Assembly (NCBI GenBank): GCA_003550305.1
Contig: QKYT01000013.1
Location: forward strand, 364,961 to 406,082
From: Glomus cerebriforme
Taxonomy: Eukaryota > Glomeromycota > Glomeromycetes > Glomerales > Glomeraceae
Length of the DNA stretch: 41,122 nt
Direction of reading: 5' to 3'
In this document: one piece after another, positions 10,204 to 21,693 of the stretch
How the letters are laid out: each line of letters begins with the position of its first letter
Position numbering within the stretch: the first letter of the stretch is position 1
Made by a program: the position numbers and the translations under genes
Notes under the pieces: generated by a model
Databases searched by the model: none
Told to the model about the DNA's origin: nothing
Seen by the model: only the letters and a program-made list of their open reading frames with translations

Positions 10204-12531
10204 ATGTTGTCGTTTTGTTTCTTTAAACAGTCAGCGCAATTAATTGTAAGAAAGCGATATTTTACCTCGGTTAGTACCGTTATAAGAATATATATATATT
10301 TTTTTAATTCTAAATTTCTACTAGTTAAAAATGTTTTTTAGGCTCAAAGTTATAGCAACAGGACATGTTTGTCGAAAATCTTTCTTCCAACTACAAAAAA
10401 CATCTCAAATACAAAAAATAAACAGAAACATGAGCAAGAGGAAAATATCATATGTGAGAGTCACCGCCTCATGTTTCGCGCTGGGTTGATAAGGCGGGTG
10501 CGTTTTTAGTCTTAAAGTAATACTTTTATTTTGTATTTATATATAAAAAGTTGTAAATATATTATACTATTTTTGATAGTCTTCATCAGGAATATATTCG
10601 CTTTTACCATTAGCTTTGCGATCACTTAACAAAATAGAAAAGATAATAGATCTTGAAATGACCAATATCAGTAAGTTGAAATCACGATGATGATAAATAA
10701 TATTAGTTTTTAATAAACTAAAACATTGGATAGATGCACAAAAAATCTCTCTCTCTATCTTGCTAAGCTCTAATGCTTGGAAACGGACAGGACGTTGGAA
10801 TTCGGCCGGTAGTGAGGTTTGATATTGAAATAAATTACTTGCTAAATCTCTAAAATTTAAATCAACTAATAATTATAAATTAAATTTCTTTTAAAGCTAT
10901 TTCGTCTCAAAGATAGGAAAGAATCGGAATTTTGTCTTGCCCCAACACACGAAGAAGAAATTACTCAACTAGTTGGACATGAAGTTATATCATATAGACA
11001 ACTTCCATTACGATTATATCAAATAGGTAATATTTTCGATTGTTTTTTAAACGGTCGAATAATAGAATTTTAATGGAATTTGTTATATAGGTAGAAAATA
11101 TCGTGATGAAATGCGTCCTCGTTATGGTTTACTCCGTGGACGGGAATTTATTATGAAAGATTTATACACATTTGACACTAGTGAAGAAGCAGCTTTAAAA
11201 ACATACGAGGAAGTTTTGATTGCTTATAGAAATATTTTTGACAAGATTGGAATTCCATTTGTTATCGTAAGTTCTTTTTTTAATTAACAAAGTAACATTC
11301 CTTGTAGTATTAGTTATTTATTATATTAGGAACCATGAGAATGCTTCTGAATTATGTAGGCGGATGCAGATTCGGGAAATATTGGAGGGACTAAATCACA
11401 TGAATTTCATTTTTTATCTCAAGGTGAAAATAATTTATAAGCTATTATCTAAATATTATTGCATAATTAAATTTCTCATTTATTTTGCACTTTATAGTTG
11501 GAGAAGATTTGGTATTAATGTGTCCGCATTGTGGATATTCAGCAAATGAGGAACGGGCACATGGCCTTATTCCTTCAACTAAACAAGCTGAAAATGAAAT
11601 TAATCAGAAACCGACATTTAATTTTGGGATTAGTGAAAATAATAGACTCATAATAAGCATATTAGGATTCGGTCATGTTCTAAACATATTTAAGTTGAAA
11701 GCTGCTAATTCTGAAAACTCTTTTGAAACTATTCAAATAGGAAAAGATATAAAAGATATTTTAAACAATAACAGTTACAATGGAATTGACATTTACGTCG
11801 ACAATACTTTTCAGACAAATTTAACCGATTTAGAATCATTTTTATCTAACCCATTATTCGACGAAAATATATCCAAAGTAATACAAAGTAATAAACATCT
11901 TATCAGAATACACCATGGCGATTTTCATAACGCCTCTCCGGGTGATGGATGTCCTATATGTTCCACGTCCTCGATCCCAAATAGCACGAATAATTTTTAT
12001 CCTCTTACTGGTCATCATGCCATTGAAGTCGGACACACTTTTCTCTTAGGTACAAAATATTCGGAACCTTTAAAGGCCACGTTTGCACCTGAAACCCCTC
12101 AAAATATGGGAGAACTCAAGCCAATTCAAATGGGATGTTATGGTATTGGAATTTCAAGAATGCTTGCTGCAATCATCGAATCTTCACACGACGATTATGG
12201 TATAATTTGGCCATCGTCCGTTGCACCTTATAAAGTTTGTATTATTCCAAACTCGGATGAACCAATTATACAACAAGCAACACGAAATTTATTCGACTTA
12301 TTAACATCAATGGATCATGAATTGAACGGTGAAGTGCTTATTGATGATAGAACAAATTTATCTCTAGGTTACCGTATAAAAGATTCTGAGTTAGTCGGTT
12401 ACCCATGGATGATGGTATTAGGAAAGAGATTTTTAGACAGTGGAAGAGTCGAAATACATGAAAGAAGGACCAGGAAAAAATTTGATTTAAAATTTGATGA
12501 AATAGAAAAGATTTTTAACGTAAATACATAA
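10204..12531 (+). CDS. Prolyl-tRNA synthetase, mitochondrial, bacterial-type class II
   Basis: It charges mitochondrial tRNA-Pro. Eight exons join in phase: 10204-10245, 10342-10497, 10580-10670, 10734-10816, 10897-11026, 11091-11266, 11360-11423 and 11498-12531, giving 591 aa. The N-terminus ([16 protein letters not shown]) looks like a mitochondrial presequence. Markers in order: [14 protein letters not shown], then [14 protein letters not shown] leading into motif 1; [22 protein letters not shown]; motif 2 at [16 protein letters not shown] (about 172-187); [14 protein letters not shown]; a reduced insertion region ending in GDGCPIC; motif 3 at [10 protein letters not shown] (about 460); then an HGTP-type anticodon-binding domain with [17 protein letters not shown]. 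The two CxxC pairs could form a small metal site. The closest known class is the yeast mitochondrial enzyme. Starts within exon 8 or at 10331 are wrong, because conserved N-terminal motifs lie upstream. Confidence 0.93.
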
Positions 12532-12963
12532 TACATTGATTATTATTTTTCTAAAAAAATTAATTTATTTTCTCTTTCTACCTAATAAAAAAAATTTTTT
12601 TGAATCAAACATTTTTTTTCGCCGAACTTTAGAGGTTGTTTATATTCGCAATAAAAAGAGAGGAAATTGCCGGGAAAAACCAAGTAACTTAACATGCAAA
12701 AAAGACCTCACTAGAAGGATTTAGCACTAAATGCTGAATTATTAAGAGTTTCATCAAAAAATTCGGATTATTTATTTCCGCAGTAAACAATGCTAAAATC
12801 CGAAACTATAAAACAATATAAAGATTCTGCACAATACTATTTTACCCCGTTATCTTCTACTATAAATATGTTGCATAAAGACTTCAAATCTTATTTTTTT
12901 TCTTTTTCTCAAAAGTTTCATACGTTGTGCATTTAGAAGCCAAGAAGCCTTTCGACCGTCCCT
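12532..12963. promoter_or_regulatory. Intergenic region with a TATA-like box for the HMG-CoA reductase gene
   Basis: TATAAATA at 12861-12868 lies about 100 bases before the ATG at 12964. A pyrimidine tract (TTATTTTTTTTCTTTTTCTC) at 12891-12910 is a typical fungal initiator context. A pair CGGATTATTTATTTCCG (12764-12780) forms a small inverted repeat. There is no coding sequence. Confidence 0.5.
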
Positions 12964-14986
12964 ATGTCAGAGCAGTATAATTTATCAACGATGCCCGTAA
13001 ATCACCAAGCAACGTGGTCAGGCTTTTATAAAAAATCTTTGCGTGAACGTCAAACTCAATTAAAGCTGGTCTTTCCACAAGTTTTTACCTCCTCAACCCC
13101 TGCTTCTGTATATGTTACTCCTGATACTTCTCCATGTAATTCACCTATATCAGTAGATTTTTCTTCTGAAACAAATGATCAAAACATACACTCCAATTCT
13201 GTACTTAGTGATAATAGTAAGATTAATTATTTAATAAACAAATTAGAATCTTTGTCCACAGAAAATAACAAACAAATATTTCCGATTAATGGACTTGATG
13301 AAAGTATAGCAGATAATATGATTGAAAATTGTATTGGGTATGTGATTTGTCATTTTTTTTTTAAGTAAGTTTCAATTAAGTAATAATTAATTATCGTATT
13401 ATGTAATTTGGAAATTTAGAACTATAGGTCTACCAGTTGGTTTGGCCCTAAATTTCATAATCAACGGAAAATCTATAATAATACCTATGGCAATTGAAGA
13501 GCCATCCGTTATTGCTGGAGTTTCTGGGGCTGCTAAAACCATATCTGCTTATAATGGCTTTAAAGCAACAACCACTGAGAGAAACACCATAGTGGCTCAA
13601 GTTTGTCTTTTAGATATCTCACAAGAAAATATGAATTTTGCCGTAGATAAGGTATTCATCATTAATTTTCATTTATTAGATCTTCTTAAATCCTAATCTT
13701 TTAATTTATTTTAGATAATACAAAATAAATCCGAAATTATTAAAATTGCAAATAAATATTGTGATAATATGGTAAAGCGAGGTGGTGGTGTATGTGAAAT
13801 CAATGTTCGAAGAATTCCACGCAAAGCAAATCGCAATCGAAATAATTATCCAATAAATTCAGATAATTTCATGGAATGGTTAGTGGTTCATATAACTATA
13901 GATGTTTGTAATGCTATGGGTGCAAATTGTGCCAGCACTGTTGCTGAGGGCGTCGCTCCTTTCCTTGCTGAACTTACTGGCGGTCGAATTGGCTTACGAA
14001 TTGTTAGTAATTTGAATGTAGAAAGAATGTCAAAGGTAATTAAAGTATCTATAGTACATTAATTTTTTTATTCTTTATAACTAATATTTATACTTTCTTA
14101 TAGGCAACTTTTCGTATACCATTGCACATGCTTGCATATAAATCATTAAGTGGCAAAGAAGTAGCTGCACGTATTATTGAAGCTTATGAATGGGCAGAAG
14201 TTGATCCTTATCGGGCAACAACTCATAATAAAGGAATCATGAATGGGATTGATGCAGTTGCCCTAGCTACTGGCCAAGATTGGCGTGCTATTGAAGCTGC
14301 TGCTCATGCTTGGGCTTGTGACGGTGTGAGAATCCATAATGATAATTTTCAGTCAAGTAATAGCTATGGATCTTTAACTACTTATTGGATTGAAAAAGAT
14401 GAACAACTAGTCACAACTGGCAAGACCGATGATGAATGTTTAATGTTCTGTGGCGAATTAGAATTACCTATAACAGTTGGTACCGCTGGTGGTGTTCTTA
14501 AAACCAATCAGGTCTATACATATAATTTAGGTATAATGGGAAATCCAAATGCACAAGAGTTAGCTATGGTAAGTAAATTTTTTTTTTTTTAAAAAAAAAA
14601 GTTGATATAACTTGCTAAATATTTCGTTATTTATTAAAATTTTGTAGTCGATGGTATGTATAGGCCTTGCTCAAAATTTTGCAGCTCTTCGTGCGTTAGC
14701 AACAGAGGGTATACAACGTGGACATATGAGTCTTCATGCTAAAAATGTTGCTATTGCAGCTGGTTGCCCGACTAATGCTGTTACAAGTGTAGCTCAAAGA
14801 ATGATTGAAAAAGGTAAAATAACATTATCATCGGCCAAAAACATTATTGAACTTTATATGAACGAACAAGTTAATATTAGCAAAAATTTATTGTCAAATT
14901 CACTTAAAATTGAAGATAAATTTGAAAAAGTTTGTGAAAATTTATCAAATTCTTTGAGTAATCAGGTACAATGTAATATTAATTGA
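12964..14986 (+). CDS. Class II (bacterial-type) hydroxymethylglutaryl-CoA reductase with introns
   Basis: It interconverts HMG-CoA and mevalonate. Five exons (12964-13337, 13420-13651, 13715-14035, 14104-14568, 14648-14986) join in phase to 576 aa. WSGFYKKSLRERQ near residue 20 matches the class II N-terminal helix and is followed by a Ser/Thr-rich insert of about 60 residues. GLPVGLALNF and MAIEEPSVIAG (catalytic Glu151/152) follow. Next are CNAMGANCASTVAEGVAP, the HNKGIMNG lysine (Lys352), ATGQDWRAIEA (Asp368), and RGHMSLHAKN with the catalytic His near the C-terminus. No sterol-sensing or transmembrane region exists, and the motifs are those of the soluble class II enzymes such as Pseudomonas MvaA, not the ER-bound class I form usual in fungi. 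The last exon ends in a Ser/Asn-rich tail. All catalytic residues are present, so it should be active. Whether it works in synthesis or in breakdown is open. Origin by transfer from bacteria is an inference. Confidence 0.93.
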
Positions 14987-14989
14987 CAA

Positions 14990-15925
14990 TTCATTACATT
15001 ATCTTTTACTGGTAATAATCTAATAAAAATTCTTAATTTAAATTTATGCAAACCTTTACATTTCAGCTAGTATCAAAATATATTTATATTTTTTTTTTAT
15101 AATTTTTAATATAAAGCTGTAATTGGCTGGAACTTATTTTAAACTAAAAATCCAAAAAAAAATCATTTCTTAATCAAATTTTTTCACGAGATTCACATGA
15201 TTACGTTATTTGATCACCCAACAGTAACTATTCGATTTTTTTTTTTCAAATATCGATACATATTCATCTTTGCTAAACTTTATAGTAACGAATTTTAAAA
15301 ATAAATCCGATATTTATCTATAAAGAGATCAATCCAATAGGTCTATAATCGTTAAAACACAATATAAATGACCTAATCATATAATCAACTAACATTCTAC
15401 ATCACCGTCACTACTATTTAACTAGATACGATAGTGATCATATGTCCCCAACCACAGAATCTATGGAAATAAAGACGTATTATCAGTTGTTCGATCATAT
15501 AAAACAATAGGCGAAAGTTTAGTATGCATGACTATTATGGACAAAGAATACATAGAAACAATATTGCCGCTATTTTTAGACTGTATATAATTTAATGATG
15601 TGAAGGCGAATAAGAAATTTCATTAAGCTAAAGGCAGATATGTAAAAATTATCGGTCTGAGATTTAAACCCGATTTTTCAGATTGCACTATGATTACCTC
15701 CTCTCGAAGAGTGCTATACTCAATTTCCGCAATATTTGTGTAAGGTAAAATACTGTATATATCATACGATAGACGTCGGATCAGCAACATGCATTTCTTG
15801 TCTGAGTCATAATTATCATATCATCCGATTTTTCAGTTATGATGACATCAAATCTGATTCAAAAAGGTATAAAAGGCATCAAATTTTGCAATATTTGCAT
15901 TGTCCGTTCTAAAAAATTCACAATT
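14990..15925. promoter_or_regulatory. Intergenic region with a TATA box upstream of the macro-domain gene
   Basis: No gene is seen. TATAAAAG at 15869-15876 sits 57 bases before the ATG at 15926, which supports that start over the in-frame ATG at 15839. The middle part (15300-15780) is less AT-skewed than the flanks but has no long frame. Confidence 0.55.
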
Positions 15926-16796
15926 ATGGCAACATCAGAAGAATCACTTCCTCCTCATGCTTTTGATTTATATCTTGTAGATACAAGCTCAGTAAGTTTC
16001 TTAAGATTTTTAAGTATTTAATAAGTTTATCCATAAGTTTACCTAATTTCTGCCTTTATATTCTTAGAAATTAATTGAAGCATGGAATAAAGAATTACCA
16101 AAACTTCCAGAAAAATTATTAGCGACAAATTCAACGAAATGTTTAAAAGTACTAATTCAGCATGAGCCATTTCAGACATTACTAGAAAACAAAAAAATTG
16201 ATTGTATGGTATCGCCAGCGAATTCATTTGGATTAATGGATGGAGGATTGGATTATGATATATCAAAATATTACGGTGGAGTTAATGAGTTGATCCCTGT
16301 CGTACAAAAAGAAATTGAAAAAGAATGGTGTGGGGAACAAAATGTTGGTACCTGTATGTTAGTTGATTTACGTAATCTAATTAAACAATTACCTTCTGAC
16401 AAAAATTATCCAAGTTACTTGGCTCATTGTCCAACTATGAGAACTCCCAAATCATTAGATCCTCGTGACGATATTGTTTATAGATGTACTTGGGCTATGC
16501 TAACTTGTATCCGTAGTCATAATGCAAAAGTATTGGAAAATGCCAATAAAAAAAAATATCAACGTATAAATAGTGTTATCTGTGCTGGATTTGGTACGGG
16601 AGTTGGTGGTTATTCAGAAGTTATTTGTGCTAAACATATGATGTTGGCCGTAAAGAATTTTGTTGAAGCTCCTGCGAATAATGAAATCAAGGAACATAAT
16701 GACGAAGAAGGTTGGGGAAGTGCTTGGTTAATACAATGGAGTTATGCAAGAAGGATTGAAAGTTCTGTTCAATCTTTGTTTCGTAAAATCAAATAA
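15926..16796 (+). CDS. Macro-domain-like protein (possible ADP-ribose binding)
   Basis: Two exons (15926-15991 and 16068-16796, phase 0) give 264 aa. After a short lead, CLKVLIQHEPF starts the domain. CMVSPANSFGLMDGGLDYDI is the macro-domain binding loop with the ANS/A and GG pair, followed by a predicted helix (ISKYYGG). AHCPTMRTP and VICAGFGTGVGGY form the distal strand and the phosphate-binding glycine loop. The family binds ADP-ribose or removes ADP-ribose phosphates; related fungal proteins are poorly studied. The C-terminal part ends in a basic helix (SSVQSLFRKIK). No signal or membrane segments. The chosen ATG lies just downstream of a TATA box. Confidence 0.8.
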
Positions 16797-17053
16797 GGAA
16801 ATGTAAATAAATTAATAATAAATAAAAACGACATCATTTTATAAATAAATATTATTGTCAAAGATAATATATGTTTTATGGTGCGGTATTATATTCAAGC
16901 CGAAGCCATTAACTGTAAAATATAATTCTTTAGTCCGAGAAAAGCTGCCAAATAAGGATTTTCGTATCACGGGGCTGCATTAAAAAATGTATATAAGGCG
17001 CTTATTTTAATTTTAAATCTGATTCCTTTCTTGCAAATAGATTATAATTTAAT
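16797..17053 (+). promoter_or_regulatory. Promoter of tubulin cofactor C with TATA-like box
   Basis: TATATAAG at 16990-16997 lies about 57 bases before the ATG at 17054. The preceding 150 bases should also hold the 3' end of the macro-domain transcript. Confidence 0.45.
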
Positions 17054-18434
17054 ATGAGCTCTTCGGAAGATCAAAATACAAAACAACAAGAACAATTTTC
17101 AGGTAAACCTAGTAAAGAAACGGTAGCATATAAATTTTGGCAAGAATTCCAAGAAGAACGAAAAGGTACTTTTTATATTAAATACTATACACCTTGTAAT
17201 AATTAAGTTGATTTCATTATATTTATTTATTTAAACAAGATATACAAAAATCAATTGATGATCTGTCCACAAAATCAAAATCATTAATTACAAAATTATG
17301 TGAAGAAATATTAGTTAGAATTAACTTATTAGAAAAAAAAACCACTGATGCTACAATTTATTTACCCAGTTATGATCAAAGACAGTCAATTCTGGTATGT
17401 ATTAAATCTTACTTTTTGTAGATTATCTAATGTTTTGTTGATTTGATTTAAAGTTATTCTCTAAATTAATATAGCAAATTAGGGCATTAGTTGAAGAATT
17501 AAATGTAAAGAAAGCAGAAATAGCGCCAAAAAGTAAATTTTCGTTTAAATCAAGAAAACCTAACGTCATAAGTGGAAATGGAGGAGGAGGAGCAACTGAA
17601 GCGGAAAATAAAAAAGAAAGTAACATCACAACAACACCTTCTACTACAGCTACCGAAAGCACTTCTTCAATTATAAATGAAAATTTTCAAGTAATCACAT
17701 TAAACAATAAACAAAATTCTTATTTAGCAGTAAATTCTTATTTATCCTCTCCAACAAATGATTCAACAAAAATAATGGATTTTCATCTTTCAAGTTTACA
17801 AAATTGTTTTATTAATCTTGTAAGTAAAAGTATTACTATTGGAGCTATACATATTAAAGGGTTAAAGAATTGTGTAATTCTTGCTGGTCCTGTCAATAGT
17901 TCTATTTTAATTTATGATTGTGAAAATTGTGTTTTTGTTGTCGCTTGTCATCAGGTAAATATAAATATACAATTTTTTTTTTTAAAAAAAAAAGGTAAAA
18001 ATTTCCAAAAAACTAACATTTATGTTTAACAAAGTTCCGAATGCATACTTCAAAACAAATGATTATATATCTTCACGCAACAAGCCATCCAATTATTGAA
18101 GATTGTGATAAAATAAAGTTTGCTCCATATACTTTATCGATTTCTGGATTAGATGAAATGTTTGAAGTAAGTAAACATTTTTTTTTTTACAAATTGCAAA
18201 AAAAAACAAAAATAAAAGAAAGGGTTTAATTCATATTTTTGATAGGCCGCTAAATTGGATCAAAAAAATAATAAATATGATACAGTAGAAGATTTTAATT
18301 GGTTAAGACAACAAGCTTCACCGCATTGGAATTTATTAGAGGAAAAGTATTTAAGAAAAGATTGGCCTTTAATTAATATTGATGACAGTGAATTAAAGAA
18401 TGTTTTATGTGAAATTTTGGAACAATCTATTTAA
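17054..18434 (+). CDS. Tubulin-specific chaperone C (TBCC)
   Basis: TBCC is the GTPase activator for beta-tubulin in the tubulin-folding cofactor pathway in the cytosol. Five exons (17054-17165, 17240-17394, 17475-17954, 18035-18166, 18246-18434) join in phase to 355 aa, near the 346 aa of the human protein. Residues 20-110 are helical (KFWQEFQEERKD.. to IRALVEELNVKKAEI), as in the N-terminal three-helix bundle. A Ser/Thr/Gly-rich linker follows to about residue 155. Residues 160-300 form the C-CAP/beta-helix domain: LQNCFINL, LKNCVILAGPVNSSI and ENCVFVVACHQ. FRMHTSKQ (Arg251) is at the catalytic arginine-finger site. YLHATSHPIIEDC and IKFAPY follow. The C-terminus has the typical DFNWLRQQASPHW. 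It is complete. Confidence 0.93.
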
Positions 18435-18858
18435 TGAAAGAATTAAGAACTCGATCTCTGTAATACAGTAATTATTAATTTATATGAATTTAATAAAGTG
18501 GCTTCAGATGATTTTTGTCACTGGCGTGATACCGTCTATGCTTCATTTTATTAAATATCCCAGGTTGCGAAACCCTATTTGTCACAATTATATGACACCG
18601 GAGATGTGGCGTTAAAATAAATTATTTGTCAAACACCGCGTTTCATTAAAACTAAACCATTATGGAAAGTGGCGGTGTAAAATCTGATGATTTTGATCAA
18701 ATACATATCCCGAACGATGAAAAAGTTCAGATAAATAGATAAAATATATAGGTATCAAATTACGCGAAGACTTTACAAAATAACCAAGAACCAAGAACTT
18801 GGTATAAAAAATTTCTCTCTATATAGTATTTTATCTAAATTTTACCGAATTTGTTAAA
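18435..18858 (+). promoter_or_regulatory. Coronin promoter region with TATA-like box
   Basis: TATAAAAA at about 18803-18810 lies 50-56 bases upstream of the coronin ATG at 18859, followed by a CT-rich stretch (TTTCTCTCT). The rest is non-coding and includes the 3' end of the TBCC transcript. Confidence 0.5.
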
Positions 18859-20899
18859 ATGTCTCGTTTTGTTCGCACTTCAAAATTCAGGTATATTCTT
18901 ATTGTTCATCTTGACGCAATACGGGTTTGATTCTATTGTTTTCATAGTTTTAAAAGATAACCATAATTGACTAACTGTTTCTTTAAAATTGGTTAATTGA
19001 AGTATAAACAAGTTTGGCTAACACATACTAGTTTACTTTTTTAATCTTCTCAGACACGTTTTTGGTACAGCGGCTAAATATGAACATTGCTTTGATAATG
19101 TTAAGGTTTCGGCAAGCGCGTGGGATACCAATCTCGTGAAAGTTAATCCTGTAAGCGTTTTAACTCAGTTGATCTTGATTGGACACATAATTGAAGATAC
19201 TTTTTATTGATTATCTAACTTATTTTTTTTTTAGCTATTTGTTTCCATCAATTGGAATGCTGGTGGAGGAGGAGCTTTTGCTGTTATACCACATAAGAAT
19301 GTTGGTAAGTTTATACGAAAGATTTATTATCTGATAGCTAGTTAATTGATTCTAATTAGGATTATCTTTAATTTGTTAGGTAAAATTAATGATGGTATAC
19401 CACTTTATCGCGCACATACCGCTCCTGTTTTGGATACAGACTTTGCAAACTTTAATGATTATGTTATTGCATCTTGTGGTGAGGATTCCAAAGTAATGAT
19501 TTGGACAGTTCCAGAGGAACTTGGTGAACCAGAATCTCCAGATATTGAACCAGTAGCTAAATTACATGGTCATGGAAGGAAAGTTGGACATGTCCTATTT
19601 CATCCTGTTGCAGATAATGTCCTTGTTTCTTCATCCGCAGATCTTACCATAAAATTATGGGATATTGAGAAAGGAGCTGAGAAACAAGAACTTAGTGGCT
19701 TTTTGGATTTTGTACAATCAATGTCTTGGAATTGGAATGGTAGTTTGTTGGCTACTACATGTCGTGACAAAAAACTCAGGATTTTTGATGTTCGATCTAA
19801 TAAAGTAGTTCAGGAAGCTTCAAGTCATCAAGGTGTTAAAGGATCCAGAGTTGCATGGCTCGGTAATACCGAAAGAATTGTGACAACAGGCTTTTCGAAA
19901 ATGAGTGACCGCCAAGTATATATTTGGGATTCTGCTAAATTGGAAAAACCAATTAAAACCATGATGTTAGACACATCATCCGGAATTGTTATGCCATTTT
20001 ATGATGAAGATACTAAGATATTGTATTTGGCGGGCAAGGTATGTATGCTAAGAAATTCTTTTTTTTAAAAAAAATTCCTGTTTCTTTACTAATAAACATG
20101 TATATATATTTTTTTTAATCCGCGTTTGTATTTAGGGGTCAGTAAATATATATTTAAATTAATACTTTTTTTATTAAAAATAGTTAAATTAATTTCGCTT
20201 AATATTTGAAACTAATAGTGATGGCAATATTCGTTATTATGAATTTGAAAACGATGAATTGTTCTTTTTGTCAGAATATAAATCATCTGAACCTCAACGT
20301 GGAATGGCATTTATGCCTAAACGTGGTATAAACGTTAATGAATGTGAAATTGCTAAAGCTTATAAAGTTACTAGTAATTGTATTGAACCAATTTCGTTTG
20401 TAGTACCACGAAGGGTAAGTCAGTTAATAAGAATTTTTATTTATTTTAATTATTAGATATTTAAATTTTCATTTATTTATTTTTTTTTTAGTCTGATGCA
20501 TTCCAAGCTGATTTGTTCCCTCCAACATTAAGCGGCGAACCAGCGTTAACAGCTGATGAATTTTTTGAAGGAAAAAATGCAAATCCAAAAACTATTAATT
20601 TAGATAATGAGATTGTCATTAAGGAGAGAAAAGAATTTGTATCTACTGCACCAAAAGAAGAAGAGAAAGAAGAGAAAGTTCCTAAAACTGAAAAAGAAGT
20701 ATGTAACAATATTTATTTAATCAGAGTTTTTAAGTAAAAAAGGGAATATTGTTTTATTATTCTAATAACATATTTATAGTATCAAGAAGCATATCATCAT
20801 TTGCGACAAGAAAATGATGATCTACGGAATCAATTGGCACAACGTGATGTTACTATTCGTGCATTAACGGTTCAATTAGAAAATCTGAAATCATCTTAA
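18859..20899 (+). CDS. Coronin (actin-binding WD40 protein)
   Basis: It binds actin filaments and tunes Arp2/3 and cofilin at actin patches. Exons are 18859-18890, 19054-19150, 19235-19304, 19380-20038, 20136-20137 (2-nt microexon), 20219-20414, 20492-20698 and 20780-20899, giving 460 aa. The N-terminus MSRFVRTSKFRHVFG is the coronin signature. A seven-bladed WD40 propeller follows, with HTAPVLDTDF, ASCGEDSKVMIW, LHGHGRKVGHVLFHP, SSSADLTIKLWD, CRDKKLRIFDVR and QVYIWD. ILYLAGK, GDGNIRYYE and the coronin-specific C-terminal extension (RGMAFMPKRG, LFPPTLSGEPALTADE) come next. An acidic/basic linker (KEEEKEEK) leads to a short coiled coil (residues about 424-458, HHLRQENDDLRNQLAQRD) that would trimerise. 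The conserved AGKGDGN spans exon 4, the 2-nt exon and exon 6. No other canonical GT-AG path I could find keeps both sides. Confidence 0.93.
20136..20137 (+). other. Predicted 2-nt microexon of coronin
   Basis: Exon 4 ends in phase 0 after AGK and the next exon (from 20219) must be entered in phase 2 to read DGNIRYYE. TATTTAG, then GG, then GTCAGT at 20129-20143 supplies exactly two bases between an acceptor and a donor and completes a Gly codon. This gives the conserved AGKGDGN. It is inferred from phase; an assembly indel or a recursive splice site are alternatives. Confidence 0.45.
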
Positions 20900-21500
20900 A
20901 TAAATAATTATTACAGACAAAAATGCTAAAAAGAAAGGAGGAAGTTTTCTAGAGTTAAAAATTATATATTATATATTATATTATATTATATTATTTATTA
21001 TTTATATGTTTTTTGTTTATACTAAAAAAAAAAAATATTTTTTTTTTTTTTTTTTTTTTGAAAATTTGTATTATTTGAAAAGGAAAAATAAAATTTCAGA
21101 GAAAAAAAAATGATCATTTATTATCCATGTATCACTCATGTATCCGTGTTCTATATTTTCAGGAGATTTCATTTGGTCGATATATTATTACAATTATAAC
21201 ATCATTGTTGCGGTTGTCGACATTGTTTGTATTGATTTCTTGTAAATTAGAATTTTTAATTTTTACTCGTCATACATAAATTTCATATTATCAAGATATT
21301 TACTCTTGTGCTCTATATATTTGTTAAATTATTTAAAGAGCTTTTAATTTGTTTATTTGTTTTTCAAATCTTATTTGTAATTCAGTTTAATGTTCTATTA
21401 GAATCTTTGGACTTCAAGTTTTCAAATTCTCTGTACATTAATTTTGTACGATTTCTGCCGAACTAAAAAAAAATACTCAATTAATATAAAAAATTTGTTT
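20900..21500. other. 3' flank of coronin: AT repeats and poly-T
   Basis: Short tandem TATAT(TA) units at about 20970-21000 are followed by a long A then T tract (21025-21059). No coding sequence is visible. Confidence 0.5.
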
Positions 21501-21504
21501 TTAA

Positions 21505-21693
21505 AGAACTGGGCACCAAAAACTACCTTTAATTCTTCTGCTATTGCTACTTACAATTCACGTGAATTTTCTTCCTCTAGTTAATTTCTTCTTCATGAAG
21601 TAATGGACCTCATTACACTATTGGATCAAATCCTGAAACTGTTCGATCAAGATTACAAGAGTATCATTCTGCCATCGAAGAAGCTAAAGCCGG
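21505..21693 (+). pseudogene. Orphan exon-like fragment(s), family not recognised
   Basis: Two short open stretches read like protein: WAPKTTFNSSAIATYNSREF at about 21510-21570, and GPHYTIGSNPETVRSRLQEY followed by HSAIEEAKA at about 21610-21692. The second ends at a donor-like GTATAT. No downstream exon was found in the next kilobase. I read this as a relic of a split or truncated gene. Confidence 0.35.
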
